From positions 2,480,001-2,544,000 of the forward strand of contig NC_037316.1 in NCBI RefSeq assembly GCF_000143535.2: a stretch of 64,000 nt of DNA, given 5' to 3'. How positions within the stretch are numbered: the first letter of the stretch is position 1; each line of letters begins with the position of its first letter. Origin of the DNA: Botrytis cinerea B05.10 (lineage: Eukaryota > Ascomycota > Leotiomycetes > Helotiales > Sclerotiniaceae). The position numbers and the translations under genes are program-made. This document shows, piece after piece, positions 22,092 to 34,832 of this stretch. Below the pieces are notes generated by a model, which worked only from the letters and a program-made list of their open reading frames with translations, was not told the DNA's origin and ran no database searches.

Positions 22092-25000
22092 GTTGATGTC
22101 GACGATAGTGATATGATAAGAATGAAGTTCAAGCTTTGACTGTTGTCCTAATTCTAATACTGGTAATTGAGTTCAGACTATATAATAAATATCGAAGAAC
22201 GGGGGAAAAGAGGGGTCCAGCACTAAGGTATATATCTAGTCACGGAATAATTTCCACTCCACTGACAATCACCCTATCTAACTACTGGCTCAATTTCCAT
22301 TTATTTAACACTCCAAAGTTTTACCCACTCAAACACCGGTTATCGGGCATGGTGCACATACGTACATGGTAATACATGGTTCCTCCAGGGCTCTCCACAA
22401 CTAGTTTATTCAAGATTTCCACTGCCACTACTAACAGGGTGTTAGGTCAAACTAGTCAATTGCGAATTGCAACGAATCGACATACTAAACCCCGACCTGT
22501 CAATGGGTAAAGCTACCTAGTTGAGTAGGATACCCGTTCACGAATCCTTTGGAAATTCATGTCTTGTGTGATAGGCATTTAGCCACGACCAGAATAGAAA
22601 TGTGAACCTCATTTGGCTTCATTCCCCATATCCAACATTTCCATAGCGACGATACCGCACAAAAATTACTCGGGTATTAACCTTGTTTATTCTATCTGAT
22701 TCTCCAACCACGGGTTCTACAAATGCAAGTGCGCTTGTCTGTTCCGTTAACACCCATCACCTATCAGGAATCGGCACCAGTGCATCATGCGTACAAAGTA
22801 CCCTCGTAGTCCTCAGCCGTTCCCTTGCAAATACCACCAATCATGTTTGTTAAACGTTTTCCCTTCGATGTTACAATTGGTTCCCAAAGCACATGGTATA
22901 CCAGCATCCCCATAATTTCTATCAATCATTCTCAAATCAAAGGCCGCCAGGTTACCCCTCCACGCAAACCCATGCTTGTGTATATTTATCGCTCGCCGCT
23001 GCATCCATCAATTTTCTGTATTGGTTTTTTTCACCTAGGTATTTGCCAATTGCCTTCCTTATCGATATTTTCTCTGTTGATGTATTTACTAAGCATTTGG
23101 GGCATGAACTCGAAGATTAAAATCTTCTCTTATCGCTGAGTTCCGACCACTTGTCACCCTGTAAGCACTTCCACGCTACTTGAATCCCTCAGAGCGTTTC
23201 GGCGATTCACACCAATCAATCAAAATCAATTCCTATAAGTTTTAGTTGCCTAGCTTCATTTGGAAAATACGGCGACCATCAAGTGCCGCCGTTGGCGATG
23301 CTAACGACATCGCTTATTGTAGCTCTGGAACCATAGAGTCAAGGGTGTGCTGAAACTGGGTATCTAACCGATTACCTGACTTGCTAATGCAGTTTAGCTT
23401 TCACCCTAAATATCATAAAGCAGCTGCCTTGAGGTTCGTGAGGCTGGACAACTAGAAAAATATGGGAATTCTTCTTTGGGGTCCATAAGTTATAATGAGA
23501 ATCTACCCTCTGTACGTACAATTCCAAGTAGTTGAAGATCTTCACAACTCCAATCTCCAGGGGCTTGGCTTTTGGTAACTTATGGTGATATCCCAGCGAA
23601 AGATGCAAAGGACTTCGGTAAACAATAGCCCGGAATGGGAGTCATATCCGACGATGTCCACTTTCTTCGATCTAAGAAAGTCCACCCCCAAGACTACTAA
23701 TATCGTACAGTAGCGTTGTTTTTGAACCGGTCACATGAACGGATGTCCCGTCCTTTTCCTTCCTTTGTTTGATCTTATTCCGTGATATCGTCATAAGGAT
23801 TAGAGTGGAAGCTAATGCTCACCGTCGTTTGAGATCATGATAACACCTAGAATGCATGTGATAAGATGTAACATTACCAGGCAATGACCGTAGCTGCCAT
23901 GTGTAAACGCTGTCTCGTTGCACATCAATCCTTTCGAACATCTTGGACTTGGAAGTCGTAATCCTCATCCTGAATCCTTTATTTCGTTTCATGCAAACGT
24001 CTGTGATTGTACGCGCTTGTCGTGTTTGCACAGTGCTTTTGATTTCGGAGCCCTGTTCCTTGTAGCGCGAGTGAGACCCCAGGCCAATAATTTCCCAACG
24101 GATACGCATCATTAACCCACCAGCCATGAAAACGCCACGTGCGGATGATGAGGTCCATTTCCATGGAATTACCAGAGCCATAGACGGAAGGATCGAAACC
24201 TGGACCTTTGAGAACCTTTATGGTTACATGGTAATTGACACAAATATATGAACGAAGCGCTGATACCTCATTCGACTTATCTTAACACTGTCTTAGCCAC
24301 TTAATTCATGAACTTGTCAAACATCCGATTTTATTCCGGTGGGACTGAATGATTGATGGTGACTGCCTTCCAACTTCAGTGAGAACCCAGCCTTGATCTT
24401 TAGATATCTTCGACATTACCTCCTTTTCTGAGCTATAACGCGATGTTAGCCGATGGGTTTCCCAAGATCCAATTCCTCCGGGCTGTATCGTCGATCTGGT
24501 ACCAATCATGGGAATAATTGGATATAACCTACGTACAATGGCTCAAGTGTACTTGATGTTAAGCTTCTTCATAACATACCATACCTCATACCATGTGGGC
24601 ATACTTTGCGTCCTGAACCCTAAGCGCCTTCATGTCGTATGATTTCCCATTTGAACTCGACGCTACTTTAAGACGCCAATGCCGTTTGCCTCAATAATCT
24701 GCCGTAATAAACCCCTTGTTGCCTGACTGGGGATTGCTTCCAGATTGCTTCCAGGTAAGATTTTAAAGGAGAAGTCGCGTGGCGATTGTTACCGGCGATG
24801 CCAAACGGATCGATTGAGTTTGGGGGCATATACCTTCCTCTTTTGCTACCATAAATTAGTATGGCTAGTTGAGCGCTAAACCTCTGTGCCAAAAATACAC
24901 ATTGTGACGAAAGCAAACTCCAGATAAAAAAACGTCAATTGCTGACAGTCCGCAGGGAGTCGCGATCTAAATAAAAACTTGTCAATTCATCAAATGCTTG

Positions 25001-26219
25001 TGAGGAAGCACCCCCAAGTATATATACCTCTCGTCCCTTCGTTTGCTGCCCCAATACCCCATTCTCCTACAAAGTCTAACCATACCACACACCTGCCACT
25101 TCTAATGGAAGGAATGCGTTCCGTCCAATCAAGGTCCCGCTCCCACGTCTTCAAGGCAAGAATGGGGTATGAACCTCGAGTGTTTTCGCAATTCTAGGAT
25201 TTACATAATGCCACCGTCTAACACAGGCACTCTCGTGGTCTTTGTCCTGTCGCTCCCGTTCAACTTTTCCCGAAGATGGGGTTTAACTGGAGACAGAATA
25301 AGGAAATGTTAAAGTTTAACTACAATTCCTTCCGGGAACGTGACCGTGCTACAATATCAAAATTCTGCACCTGATCGACACGACGTAAACCTTATAAACA
25401 TGAATTCATATTCCCATTCTTCAGCCTTACAGAACCCATTCTAAGCACGAGCTGAATACACGTGAAAAGAAGCGTAGCCGCTAGACCCCAATTTCCAGAA
25501 GCTTCGTGCCCAGAAATGTTGGAAAAACTTTAACTTACCGACATGCAACAAATCAATTTGATCAGTAAATAAATCCCATCCCATTTTTTCTAGCCCTGTA
25601 ATCCCATCTTCAATCCCTTCTCGCACATGGCAAACAAGCATTTCGTTCTGCACACCACTACTAGGTTAACCTCCAAGCCATTCCAAGTCACCGGGTCCGA
25701 ATACTCTCGGCTCCGGCGCCTCCATAACCAAATTTTCGGGAGCACCTCTTCTCACGTAAATAAAATATGTGCCGATACCCTTGTGCATGTTTTACCAAAT
25801 GAATTGCATTACATTTCTACGCTACCTATGCACTGCATGGCATAACTATCCGCAGCCCCTTGCGACTAGCCGTCCCGTTTCGCTTCCACAACATCGGGAT
25901 GTAGGACAAATATCTGACAACACCCAACCACATTCTTTATTTGCCATACCAACTTCATTGCCGTTAAAAACTCTCTCAATGAGAAACTTTTCTTTGACAA
26001 CAATTGAGTAACTATGTAAACCCTGCGATAGCTAACAATTCTGCCCAATTAAAATTTCAACGCTGTAGAGTCAAATACCAATGTTCTTGGACGTATGCCA
26101 AGTAAAACTTTCCTTAAAACTATCTTATGAGACAAAAACTTGAAGTCCTTTTCTACCTGTTTCGTCGCCCTTTTGTTACTCTCAATACCATCTCTTTCCT
26201 CCAAATTGCCCCTGCTACC
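22092..26219. other. 4.1-kb stretch upstream of the C2H2 factor, no gene supported
   Basis: It lies 5' of the C2H2 gene and 3' of the UIM gene, so it may be a long regulatory region or leader. Open frames such as 23819-24181 overlap others on both strands and have no family motif. No repeats or RNA genes were recognised. Confidence 0.45.
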
Positions 26220-28949
26220 CTAATATTCATCGCCGGAGAGTGGTGGACTCTCATTTTGATAAAGCGCAAGCGATATAGCCCTGGTTTTCTCAAACAATGC
26301 AGCCTCATCCATTGAGTCGTCTTGAAACTGCGCAATTGACTTGCTGTCTTTCCAATGTGCTTGGGATAACACATCCGCTGTAAGCTTGGTACTTCGTGCA
26401 GCCGAGTCGTCATTAGCTCTACCACTGATATCTTTTCCCACCGGCTCGACCTGTCCCATTTCACCCAATGACATCATTATTGCCTTTTCAAGATCTTCTT
26501 CCTCTTCCTCTAGCGTTTGCGGCGAAGCTTGTGAATTCCAATTACCTATCGCTGTACCATATTCGGCACTAACACGTGGGTCTCCCGGCATCAGAGGGGG
26601 ATTGTGATTTTCGTGATCATTACACCATTTGTTGTCGTCATTCACCTCATAAGCGTAGAAATCCTCCCTCTTTTCTAAATAAGTATCTTCATCTTCCAAA
26701 TATTCCCTCCGTTCTTCGAGAAATTTGTACTCGTCGGAGTCTCTGGAAACTAGAAGCATTTGTTTTTTCAACTGATCCGTCTCTATTTCTATAGCCTTCT
26801 TTAATCCTTCATAATCTGTGTATCTGTTATGAGAGAACCAGCGCGAAGAATTCATTTTATCATCAGCCCCAAATCCATTTGCGATAGGTCGCATGTTAGA
26901 ATCTATTATATCAAGAATGAGACGCGCCGCCCTGTGTCGATCATCTTCGGTTGCCGGTATTTCCATAAAAACTGCTTTATTCCGAATGTCTTGTAATTCT
27001 CTCTTCATTTGCTCTACCAGAGTTTTGTCACCATTGGTCTGGCTATTGTTCCAGAGGTTCTGCATTATAGCCTCAGACTCATATTGTAAATGACGCAAAT
27101 CAGCGACTATCTTACTACTAGATTTCTCTCTCTCTTCCTTCTGGGCATTGGTAAGTAACCTTCCATTAACACGCACCCGTGATCCTCGACTTGGCTTTGG
27201 TCCTGAAGTTGGAGGTGGAACTGTTACTACTATATTCAATTCGGTGCCTTCATTGACTTTGGAATCATTGTGAGGCTCTGAAGATTGCTTCGAGGAAGAT
27301 GAAGAAGGAGGAGTCTTTCGTGGCTCATTTTCATACTTTCTTCGCTTATACGTTTCAAGCTGTTTTCGCTTACACACTTCAATCTCCGTTGTGTCTAATA
27401 TCCTCACACTACAATATTTATCGACTCTTCCTCTTGCCATTAATTCTCCAGCTTTTTCGTTAGTCAACGGCTCCCACTCATTGCCTTTGTTTTTCAGTTC
27501 CTGGTAATGCAGACGGAGAATATTTTTAGGTTCCCCTTGAGCGTCCCAGTCCTCATCTGAAAAATCTTCTTCATCGATTACATGCTTGCGTCTACGCCTT
27601 CTGGCTCTGAATTCGTCGGCAGTTTCATTTTGAACTCTAGCTGTAGAGAATATGCGCTGTGAGGCATCAGGCCAATTAGCAGCAGGGACTCCTTGTAAAT
27701 GCGTCAGAGGAAAAAGATCTGGAAATTCCCAGGGCTCTCGAGGTCGCAACGAATAGTCCCTGGGTTCATAGACGTACTTGGGGCGTCTTGGTGGAGAAAC
27801 GTCTCCCTTGGACTGTGCACCACCTACGCCATTCATTTTTACTTCATTGTTAGAAAGGAACTTTGGTGTATCCCTAGAACATACGTCTGCAAAGAGTTGG
27901 CTTTGTGAAGGCAATTGAGCTGCTCCCAATTTTGACGAAAAGAACAAAGGTTGACTACCTGGCCGATACTTCTGAGGGGAGCTTGGACAGGTACCCGGCA
28001 TCTTTGGAATATTGTAGCTCCCAGACTGTTTGGCGTCGTCGTCTGGCACAGGATCTGCTATCTCAGATCCTGGAAAAAAAGAAGCTTCGCTTTCAGTGTC
28101 GACATTGTGGTTAAAATTCGACTTCGGATCAAAAATTAGAGGAGTGTGAAAATCCACCGTGATGTTTCCATAGGAAAGAGGTGGGGGCCAGCACATGGCA
28201 AATTGAGTAGGAGCGCTTAGATTGATATTTCTACCATGACGCCTTTGCAAGATGTACTCCTGGGTAAGGTTAGTGAGTTAGTTACTTTAGGACTCTCTCA
28301 GGAGTACGTACATCCAGGCTTTGAGACCAATTGCCGTCGTTGAACATGTCCGAGCTTGAGCTTGTGGAAGGTTGACTACTTTTATGGTTGCATTCTGGTT
28401 TCAGTAAATGGTATTCTACTGGTCCATATGTATCTAGCTTTGCCTTCATACTTAATCGATCTTTTTCGGGTGCAGATTGGTTTGCTACGTATTTGGGTCG
28501 CGGTATCTTTTCTCCAGCTTCCTTTCCCGAATTTCGTCCGCCACGAACTATGTTTATCGCATTAGGGCTTAGCTATAGAATAAATTTGAGAATGATACGT
28601 ACGAACTGAAGGTCTCTTCGAAATATCAGGATACTCTGTTGATACCCTGAGATCGTGACAGCTTCCATTGTCTTCCTACACATTGGCACGGATTAGTTCT
28701 TGGAGTTCAAAATCTTATGAGCCCTAATCCACAGAGCTGTTGTAAAATTACCTCTCTTAACTCTGAATTTGTTCTTGTGTAGCCTATATCATCACTACCT
28801 CGTATTTCTGTCACCTCAGGAAGTGGTATTTGTGTATCAATCGGCAGAGTTCCATCGGCAGATTGCGGGGAGAAGAGAACATGTTTTGTGTGAGTGAAGC
28901 TCATCGGATGCCTTGAGTCAGCCGGTTGCGAGTTTACAAGATTTTCCAT
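26220..28949 (-). CDS. Large disordered protein with ubiquitin-interacting motifs
   Basis: Four coding exons, 28949-28752, 28675-28603, 28547-28312 and 28259-26220, were joined by phase to give 848 aa; the long last exon alone would start at TTG. Most of the chain is charged and disordered. Near the C-terminus, LEEEEEDLEKAIMMSLGE (about 752-769) matches the ubiquitin-interacting motif: acidic run, Leu, Ala-Ile, Ser-Leu. A weaker second copy, DEAALFEKTRAISLALYQ, lies near 820-837. A basic patch at RARRRRRKHVIDEEDF and a coiled-coil-like segment around DYEGLKKAIEIETDQLKKQ precede them. Such proteins recognise ubiquitinated partners; the process served here is unknown. I do not recognise the family. 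Confidence 0.75.
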
Positions 28950-31062
28950 GTTGCCGGAAAGCACCGAAGAATATCTCAAAATCTCACTAGTTATTGTTCG
29001 AAAAGTTTCAGGGCCTTTTGTGGTGGCTGGAAACTATTCAACGAGCGTTGAGGGTGCTATTCTTCTAGGCCTCAAGACAGAATCTGATGTGTAGAATTGA
29101 TATGTATAATTTCAAAACTATAGAGAATAAGCGTATTATCAATACGAAGATACTGGTGAATCTGAAAGTACTGATGTATGGATGAAGTGCATTGTTTTCT
29201 TTTGAAGTATAAACACCTTCCAAATTCTTACAAGGAGATAAGAATAAGATAAATTATTCATTTGCTCTTGCTTTCACTTCTATACCGCGCACACTCCCCA
29301 TGACATAACTCATATCAAGACGAAGGTGCATCCCAATCTAGAAATTTGATGGAAGGTGCAGAAAATGAAACAACGAACGGTTGTCATATTGAACCTTAAA
29401 AATCAAAACATGCTCGTCTATATCCCTCAATCATAATTCGCATCCCAAAGCAATTTTTCCTTCGCAGACGAATCTGGGGATAAGCTTATATGCCCAGGAC
29501 CGCCACCTTCATCTAGCTTCGCGTACTATTGTATTGGACGGCACAATTTAAAAGCTGCTGCAAGCTCATATTCGGTATATTCAAACGTATTTGGTCCGAT
29601 CTCTTGTCTTATTGCTTCTGAAATATCCGCGATAGGTCGCCACACACCACAGCGTTTTACCTTCCTGCGAAATACGCTGTTCATATCGCAATCTAACTAG
29701 GGAATCCATGTTGCCGCAAACCAGAAAATACTGAATATAGCAGCCACGAACAACTACCCGAAGGAAAACCCCTACTATTATGATTGCCAGAATTGAATTA
29801 ATAGCATGAAATCTTGTGAATTTGTTGCAATAGTGGAATTTTATTTTCAAATGTTTGATAGACTATTTGAGAACTATTCTTTGAAATTTTGAGGAACTAA
29901 ACCTGCTTCATATTTATCTTTCACGTTGATATACTCCTAATCATTCTCTTATGTAGGGTAGAAGTTTAGGTTGTGCCAATCAAACTCAGAGGCTGCTACC
30001 ATTGGCGACTCTTATAAGAACAGCTTCCACCACGATTCGTTGATAGCAGTATCGGTGAATTCGAATTTTCTATAATTACTGAGATATTTTGGACATGAAA
30101 AATAGGAATGGTAGAAAATCGGCGAAACAAAACTTGCTTCGACGTCCACAAAGTATGACAATTGATACAAAAAGAAAAGGAGGGAAATTCATGCGCAAGA
30201 TTCAATCACGTGACACCACCACTTTTTACTCGAGTTCGTCTCGATTACACCTGATTATCTGTAACAAAGATCTTGATATATTGTTTCAATGGCCAAAAGA
30301 ACCAACAAGCGTTATCCACATCTCGGCCAAGAACGCACAAAGTTTACGAATCCCAAATTTGACCCCCATAAGCCACTCAGCAGCGAACGTAGTCGAAGTC
30401 GAACAAACGACATTTTTCAGCCCTACATTTTGCACCATTGCGGTTCCTTTATCGCTCCTGATTGAGATTTACTCACAGTAAAAAGAAGTCTAACGCTTAG
30501 CCTCCTTTGAACAAATTCCACTGAAAGAAGGTTTACCGAACTCCAATTGGAATTCAATCGACCTTTGATCGCGATCTAGATCACCATAGAAGTCTTTGTT
30601 GATCTGCGGAACATGAGCCTTCCGAGCTTGGCATAAACCAATCCTCCTCTAGATAGACAGCTTATGCGAGCATGAAATAATTGAAGAATGCCATCGTGCG
30701 ATGGTGTTATGATTGAAACTATTTGCTGACTACAGAATAAAGAAGGCTAGATGTCGTCTTCTTTTTCTAGTTGAGACTTTCTGCAACCGTTACTTTCAAG
30801 GCTTGACTTTACGGAACTGTCTATGAGAGCTAATTGGCTAAAGTTCAGTCTAAAAGGAATTTTCACGTTTTTGCAGGGTATCGCATAGCTAGTGATGAAA
30901 AAAAGATGAAGGTCCTTGTGATCTTCAGGCAGCTTTGAAAGTAAAACAGAAGGGGGTGCGTCCTTTCAAGAAAATAAAGAAAACAATTATAAAGCAAGTG
31001 TCAAGTCCCCAGAATCTGAAGGGCCTGTACAGAAAATATCTACTAGGATATTACACAAGACT
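28950..31062. other. 2.1-kb intergenic region
   Basis: It contains the promoters of the UIM gene (minus) and of the Thr-rich secreted protein (plus). Frames at 29581-29850 and 30089-30481 have no support. No repeat was recognised. Confidence 0.5.
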
Positions 31063-31617
31063 ATGAATATTTTCAATACAGTAATTCTATGTCTCTTCAC
31101 TAGTATTCAGCTAGCTATTGCTGATACCAGTACCTCTATTTTATCATCATGTTCAACCCAATACTCTACTAAATCTAATGCCGTAGTTAAAACTGTCACA
31201 ACAAAAAGAGGCGAATATAACTACGCTTCCAACTTCTTCTACAGACCTGCTCCAACAACAATTACAGTGACTCTTCCTGCTACATATACAATTACCACCA
31301 CAACCCAAACGACTGACCCTGCAGCAGTCAAAGCAAGGGCTACAGATCCCGTAGTGATTGGTGTTCACGAAGCATCGAAGAAGCCTCGAAGCCTTCCCAA
31401 TGATGCCTCACGTGGAATGTCTCTTCCAAGAATTGTGCCTAACAGGTTCAATTTTCGATCTCTATCTCCAAAACCTTTGTATCCTTACGTAGTATACTGT
31501 GTATACCGGATCACGCGAGTCTCAATCACGACCGTTACAGGCGCACAACAAACAATAACCAAGACTGAGGCCCCGAAATACACAACGACGACGGTAACTC
31601 AAACTATAACGCTATAA
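31063..31617 (+). CDS. Secreted Thr-rich protein, unknown function
   Basis: A 184-aa frame beginning MNIFNTVILCLFTSIQLAIA, a strong signal peptide with cleavage near residue 20. Two Thr-rich tracts (TTITVTLPATYTITTTTQ at about 66-84 and YTTTTVTQTITL at the end) resemble O-glycosylated wall or surface proteins. The middle, with several dibasic sites (KKPRSLP), looks different and could contain an unrecognised intron. Two cysteines, in the CST and YCVY contexts, may pair. No GPI-type hydrophobic tail follows. The family is not recognised; expression data would settle the exon structure. Confidence 0.6.
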   Translation: MNIFNTVILCLFTSIQLAIADTSTSILSSCSTQYSTKSNAVVKTVTTKRGEYNYASNFFYRPAPTTITVTLPATYTITTTTQTTDPAAVKARATDPVVIGVHEASKKPRSLPNDASRGMSLPRIVPNRFNFRSLSPKPLYPYVVYCVYRITRVSITTVTGAQQTITKTEAPKYTTTTVTQTITL

Positions 31618-32774
31618 CGGCAACATTCGTTCGAGTTTAGGGTGCTTGATACTTGGCTAGTTATCGAATCAGACTTACGGAGTCGAAATTTCACCACCAT
31701 AACAACTGCTTTTCGTCTAAAAATACACGATAAAATATGTACCATGCGAAAAAATGATTTCATCCGTTGAGCAGACACGCATCATAACATTCGTTTTGGG
31801 TGCTGATATTGTGGAGGATTTCTCTATATACCAATCCATACAAGTTCTGGTAGTTCTACACCAGATATGCACGATTGGGATTTGAGTTACGGGGCACAAC
31901 CCTGAAACTTTTGGGTTTGATTTTAAAAGCAGACACTATTCTGATATAAGAGTAGGCTGCGCAAAAATTATCCACGCCCGTGGGTACCCTTTGCATAGCC
32001 TTTACAGTAAGACGAGTGAAGGAGATAATTGAAAACCGAGTACATCAATATGAGGAATCCACTAAACCCCTAGACAGTATGTTCCTCCAAAAGTTTGGTC
32101 ATGTAAAGTACAAAAGTAATTTGATCTTATCACTGATGCTGAAATCTACATCATTTTGTCCCGGCAATGTACTTACAACTGCCTTGTGAATCCTCGAAGT
32201 AATCTATTATGATGTTTGCACCATCGGTAAATAGAATTTACAGCTACACCGTACTGCACTGGGCTGGAGATCTATAGGGCTAGAATTAATCCCCTTCAAC
32301 AACTATGAAGAAAACTTTCGATGATCGGATCAGTCACCATGCGTAATATTTTGACAATGCAACTTCTTATGATCAGACACTCACAGTTTTATGAACAGGC
32401 ATGGTGAAGGCAAACATCTGAAATGAAAGAAAATCATATTGCATTAATTATTCATATATATTCGAGACCTCAATAAGAACCCCAACCCCCCTCTAGGCCA
32501 TAGCCTACAGTATGCCTCCAAAACAAACGAACAACTGAATGAAAGGCTTTTTATGCTTAAATAAACTGTGACGCTAGTCATGTATACACCAGTCGCCACA
32601 ATTATCATTACTCTATTAGTTCCTGCTTAAGGAAAGTGATGCAATCCCCAAGCATATTATTAATATTTCAACTCGAAACGAATGAGTGAATGACAAAAAA
32701 TTCACAAATGAGCGAGAAGATGTTAAGTCGATCAAGTCGTAGATCGAATGAAACAACCCATCTGTATCTTCGGG
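31618..32774. other. Intergenic region, no gene seen
   Basis: The 3' flanks of the Thr-rich protein gene and the laccase gene meet here. Short frames only; nothing recognised. Confidence 0.55.
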
Positions 32775-34703
32775 CTACAATCCTGAATCAATTTGATCCA
32801 CCACAGTCGTATTCGTGAATAACGCCCAATCTCTGCAAGTCTGAGCCATGATACTTGGAATGTTCAACTTCGCAATATCTGCAGGTCGTTCCAAGACACT
32901 CACATACAATCCACTGCTAACATGGAATGCGATATGGCAATGTAAAGGCCAAACGCCTGGATTGTCAGCCGTTATTTGTAGTACCATGTAGCCACCAGCT
33001 TGAAGGGTTTGTACATCACGACGCTGCGGGTTAGATGGCCGAACAACTGTTTTCCCGTCCCAGAGTCCCAATCCTTCATTCAACACGAACATATTGTGGC
33101 CGTGAAGATGCATCGGATGAGAGACTGCGGTGGGGTTGGTAATGTAGATACGGATGGAACTGTTGTCACCGAAGTTGTAGACGTTCCATTGGGGACTATC
33201 TGGGTATGAGTTGTTCCCCTGGTTAGATAGGAGAAGGATTGGCTCGTTAAAGTTGGCACGGAAGGAAGAATTATTCATCGTCCATAGCCAGTTTCCAGAA
33301 GCATTTTGTCCGAATCCAACGTCGATTTGTTCGGTTGTTGGTGGGTTTGGATCGGGTGTAATCGGGTACCAAGGAGTCGTTTCGTTAAGAGGATCATTTG
33401 CGCAGACATTGGCGACAGAGTCATTGAATGTGGCGGAGGCAGTAGTGGTAGAGTTTACATTAGGATCGAGGTCATAGTAGACGAGTGCCTTAGCTTCAGG
33501 GTTCTTGGCAAGAGAACATCCAGCGATTGTTGATCGCATCCAGAATGATCCAGTCGTTCCAGTCGGGAGACCTTCAACGATAACATCGGTACGCTGGCCA
33601 ACTCCCAAAGTTACGACTTGGGTTGTGTATGGGATGATAGGGACGAAATCATTAGCAATGACAGTCATGTTGTGGCCATCGATTGCGAACTTTTGCATCC
33701 CTTCAGTGCCGGCGTTGATGAGCCTAAGTCTGTGCTTCAACCCAGCTGTGAACTTGAAAGTAGGTGGCATATAGTTCTCATCATTGCAGGTAGCGTTGTC
33801 ACCGGCAGCTTTTGTAGAGCAATCGAAGAATCCTTTCCCTTGGATAAGATTGCTATCGGAACTTACAAGCTACTGACCGTTAGCATATATTATTTTAATT
33901 GGGACATTGAAAACTACTCACAACTCTATTGAGGTCGGTAGACATAACATCCTCAACTAATGAAAAGTAATCTGGGTGATACCAATCGTTCAAGAGTATT
34001 GGTCCCATGTCTTGTCAAAATTAGCACAATCCGGCCAATTCTTGGGCCATTCACTTACCAATGTCATATGGAACAGTTGGGGGACCATGAATGATCATAG
34101 GACCAAATATACCAGCATTGTACTGGGCAGAGTAATGAGAATGCCACCAACTTGTCCCGTAAAGATCGGCCAAGAAAGAATATGTGAAGGTTCCTCCAGG
34201 CACGATTGGACATTGTTGAACTCCAGGAACACCATCAAACCATTGAGTTTCCTTTTGCAGGAGTCCATGCCAATGAAGTGCTGTACCTTCCTCAGGGCCT
34301 CTAATCTCATTGTGAACAGTGACTTCAATTGTATCTCCCCAATTGGCCTCGATGAGAGGGCCGGGGAAGACATCATTAACTAGTATCACATCTCTTAGGT
34401 AACCGTCTGGCGATGCTTGGCCTCTTTTAACCGTGAAATCATATTTTCTAATCACACCGGTGTGTGGTGCCCCAGCTGTTTTAGGATCAATAGTCAGTCA
34501 TAATTCCATGAATTTGGGCCGGTAATTCACTTACTATAAGGATTGGTGTTGTTAGCAGTCCTATTGCCCCATGGATATCCTTGGGGAAGTGGAGTGACAG
34601 GATTGCTGGTTTTCAAGAAATTTACTGGCAAGGCCGAATAATTGTTTTGAGCAGAAACAAGTGACCCAAAAAGGAGAGTGGCGAGAGAACCTAGACCCCG
34701 CAT
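32775..34703 (-). CDS. Secreted laccase (multicopper oxidase)
   Basis: Four exons, 34703-34535, 34475-34059, 34010-33922 and 33869-32775, encode 589 aa. A signal peptide ([18 protein letters not shown]) leads. All four copper signatures are intact: HWHG at 124-127, WWHSH at 166-170, HPMHLHGH at 476-483, and HCHIAFH at 535-541 with the type-1 Cys and a Leu in the axial position ten residues on. The protein ends in DSGL, the C-terminal plug characteristic of ascomycete laccases sensu stricto. It oxidises phenols with reduction of oxygen to water, outside the cell; roles in lignin, phytoalexin or melanin chemistry are possible. Many N-glycosylation sequons (NxS/T) are present. A TATA box lies 120 bases upstream. 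Confidence 0.96.
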
Positions 34704-34824
34704 GTTGAAAGAATGTAAGAATCAAGACCAAAGGTATTAAAGAGTGAACCTTCGATGGCTATGATCTGATGTTGATGTTAATGGTGATGTAGAATATGAG
34801 ACGAATATGTATAGGAGGTCTTGG

Positions 34825-34832
34825 TTTATATA
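34825..34832 (-). promoter_or_regulatory. TATA box of the laccase gene
   Basis: TATATAAA on the minus strand, about 122 bases before the laccase ATG, matches the expected position for a regulated fungal promoter. Confidence 0.55.

Noticed and set aside
23819..24181. 120-codon minus-strand frame in the large gap
   Set aside because: Overlapped by frames on both strands, no motif, no neighbouring exon found.
27890..28145. Plus-strand frames opposite the UIM gene
   Set aside because: Antisense shadows of a well-supported minus-strand exon.
30089..30481. 130-codon plus-strand frame
   Set aside because: Basic, low-quality reading with no signal peptide, motif or exon partner.
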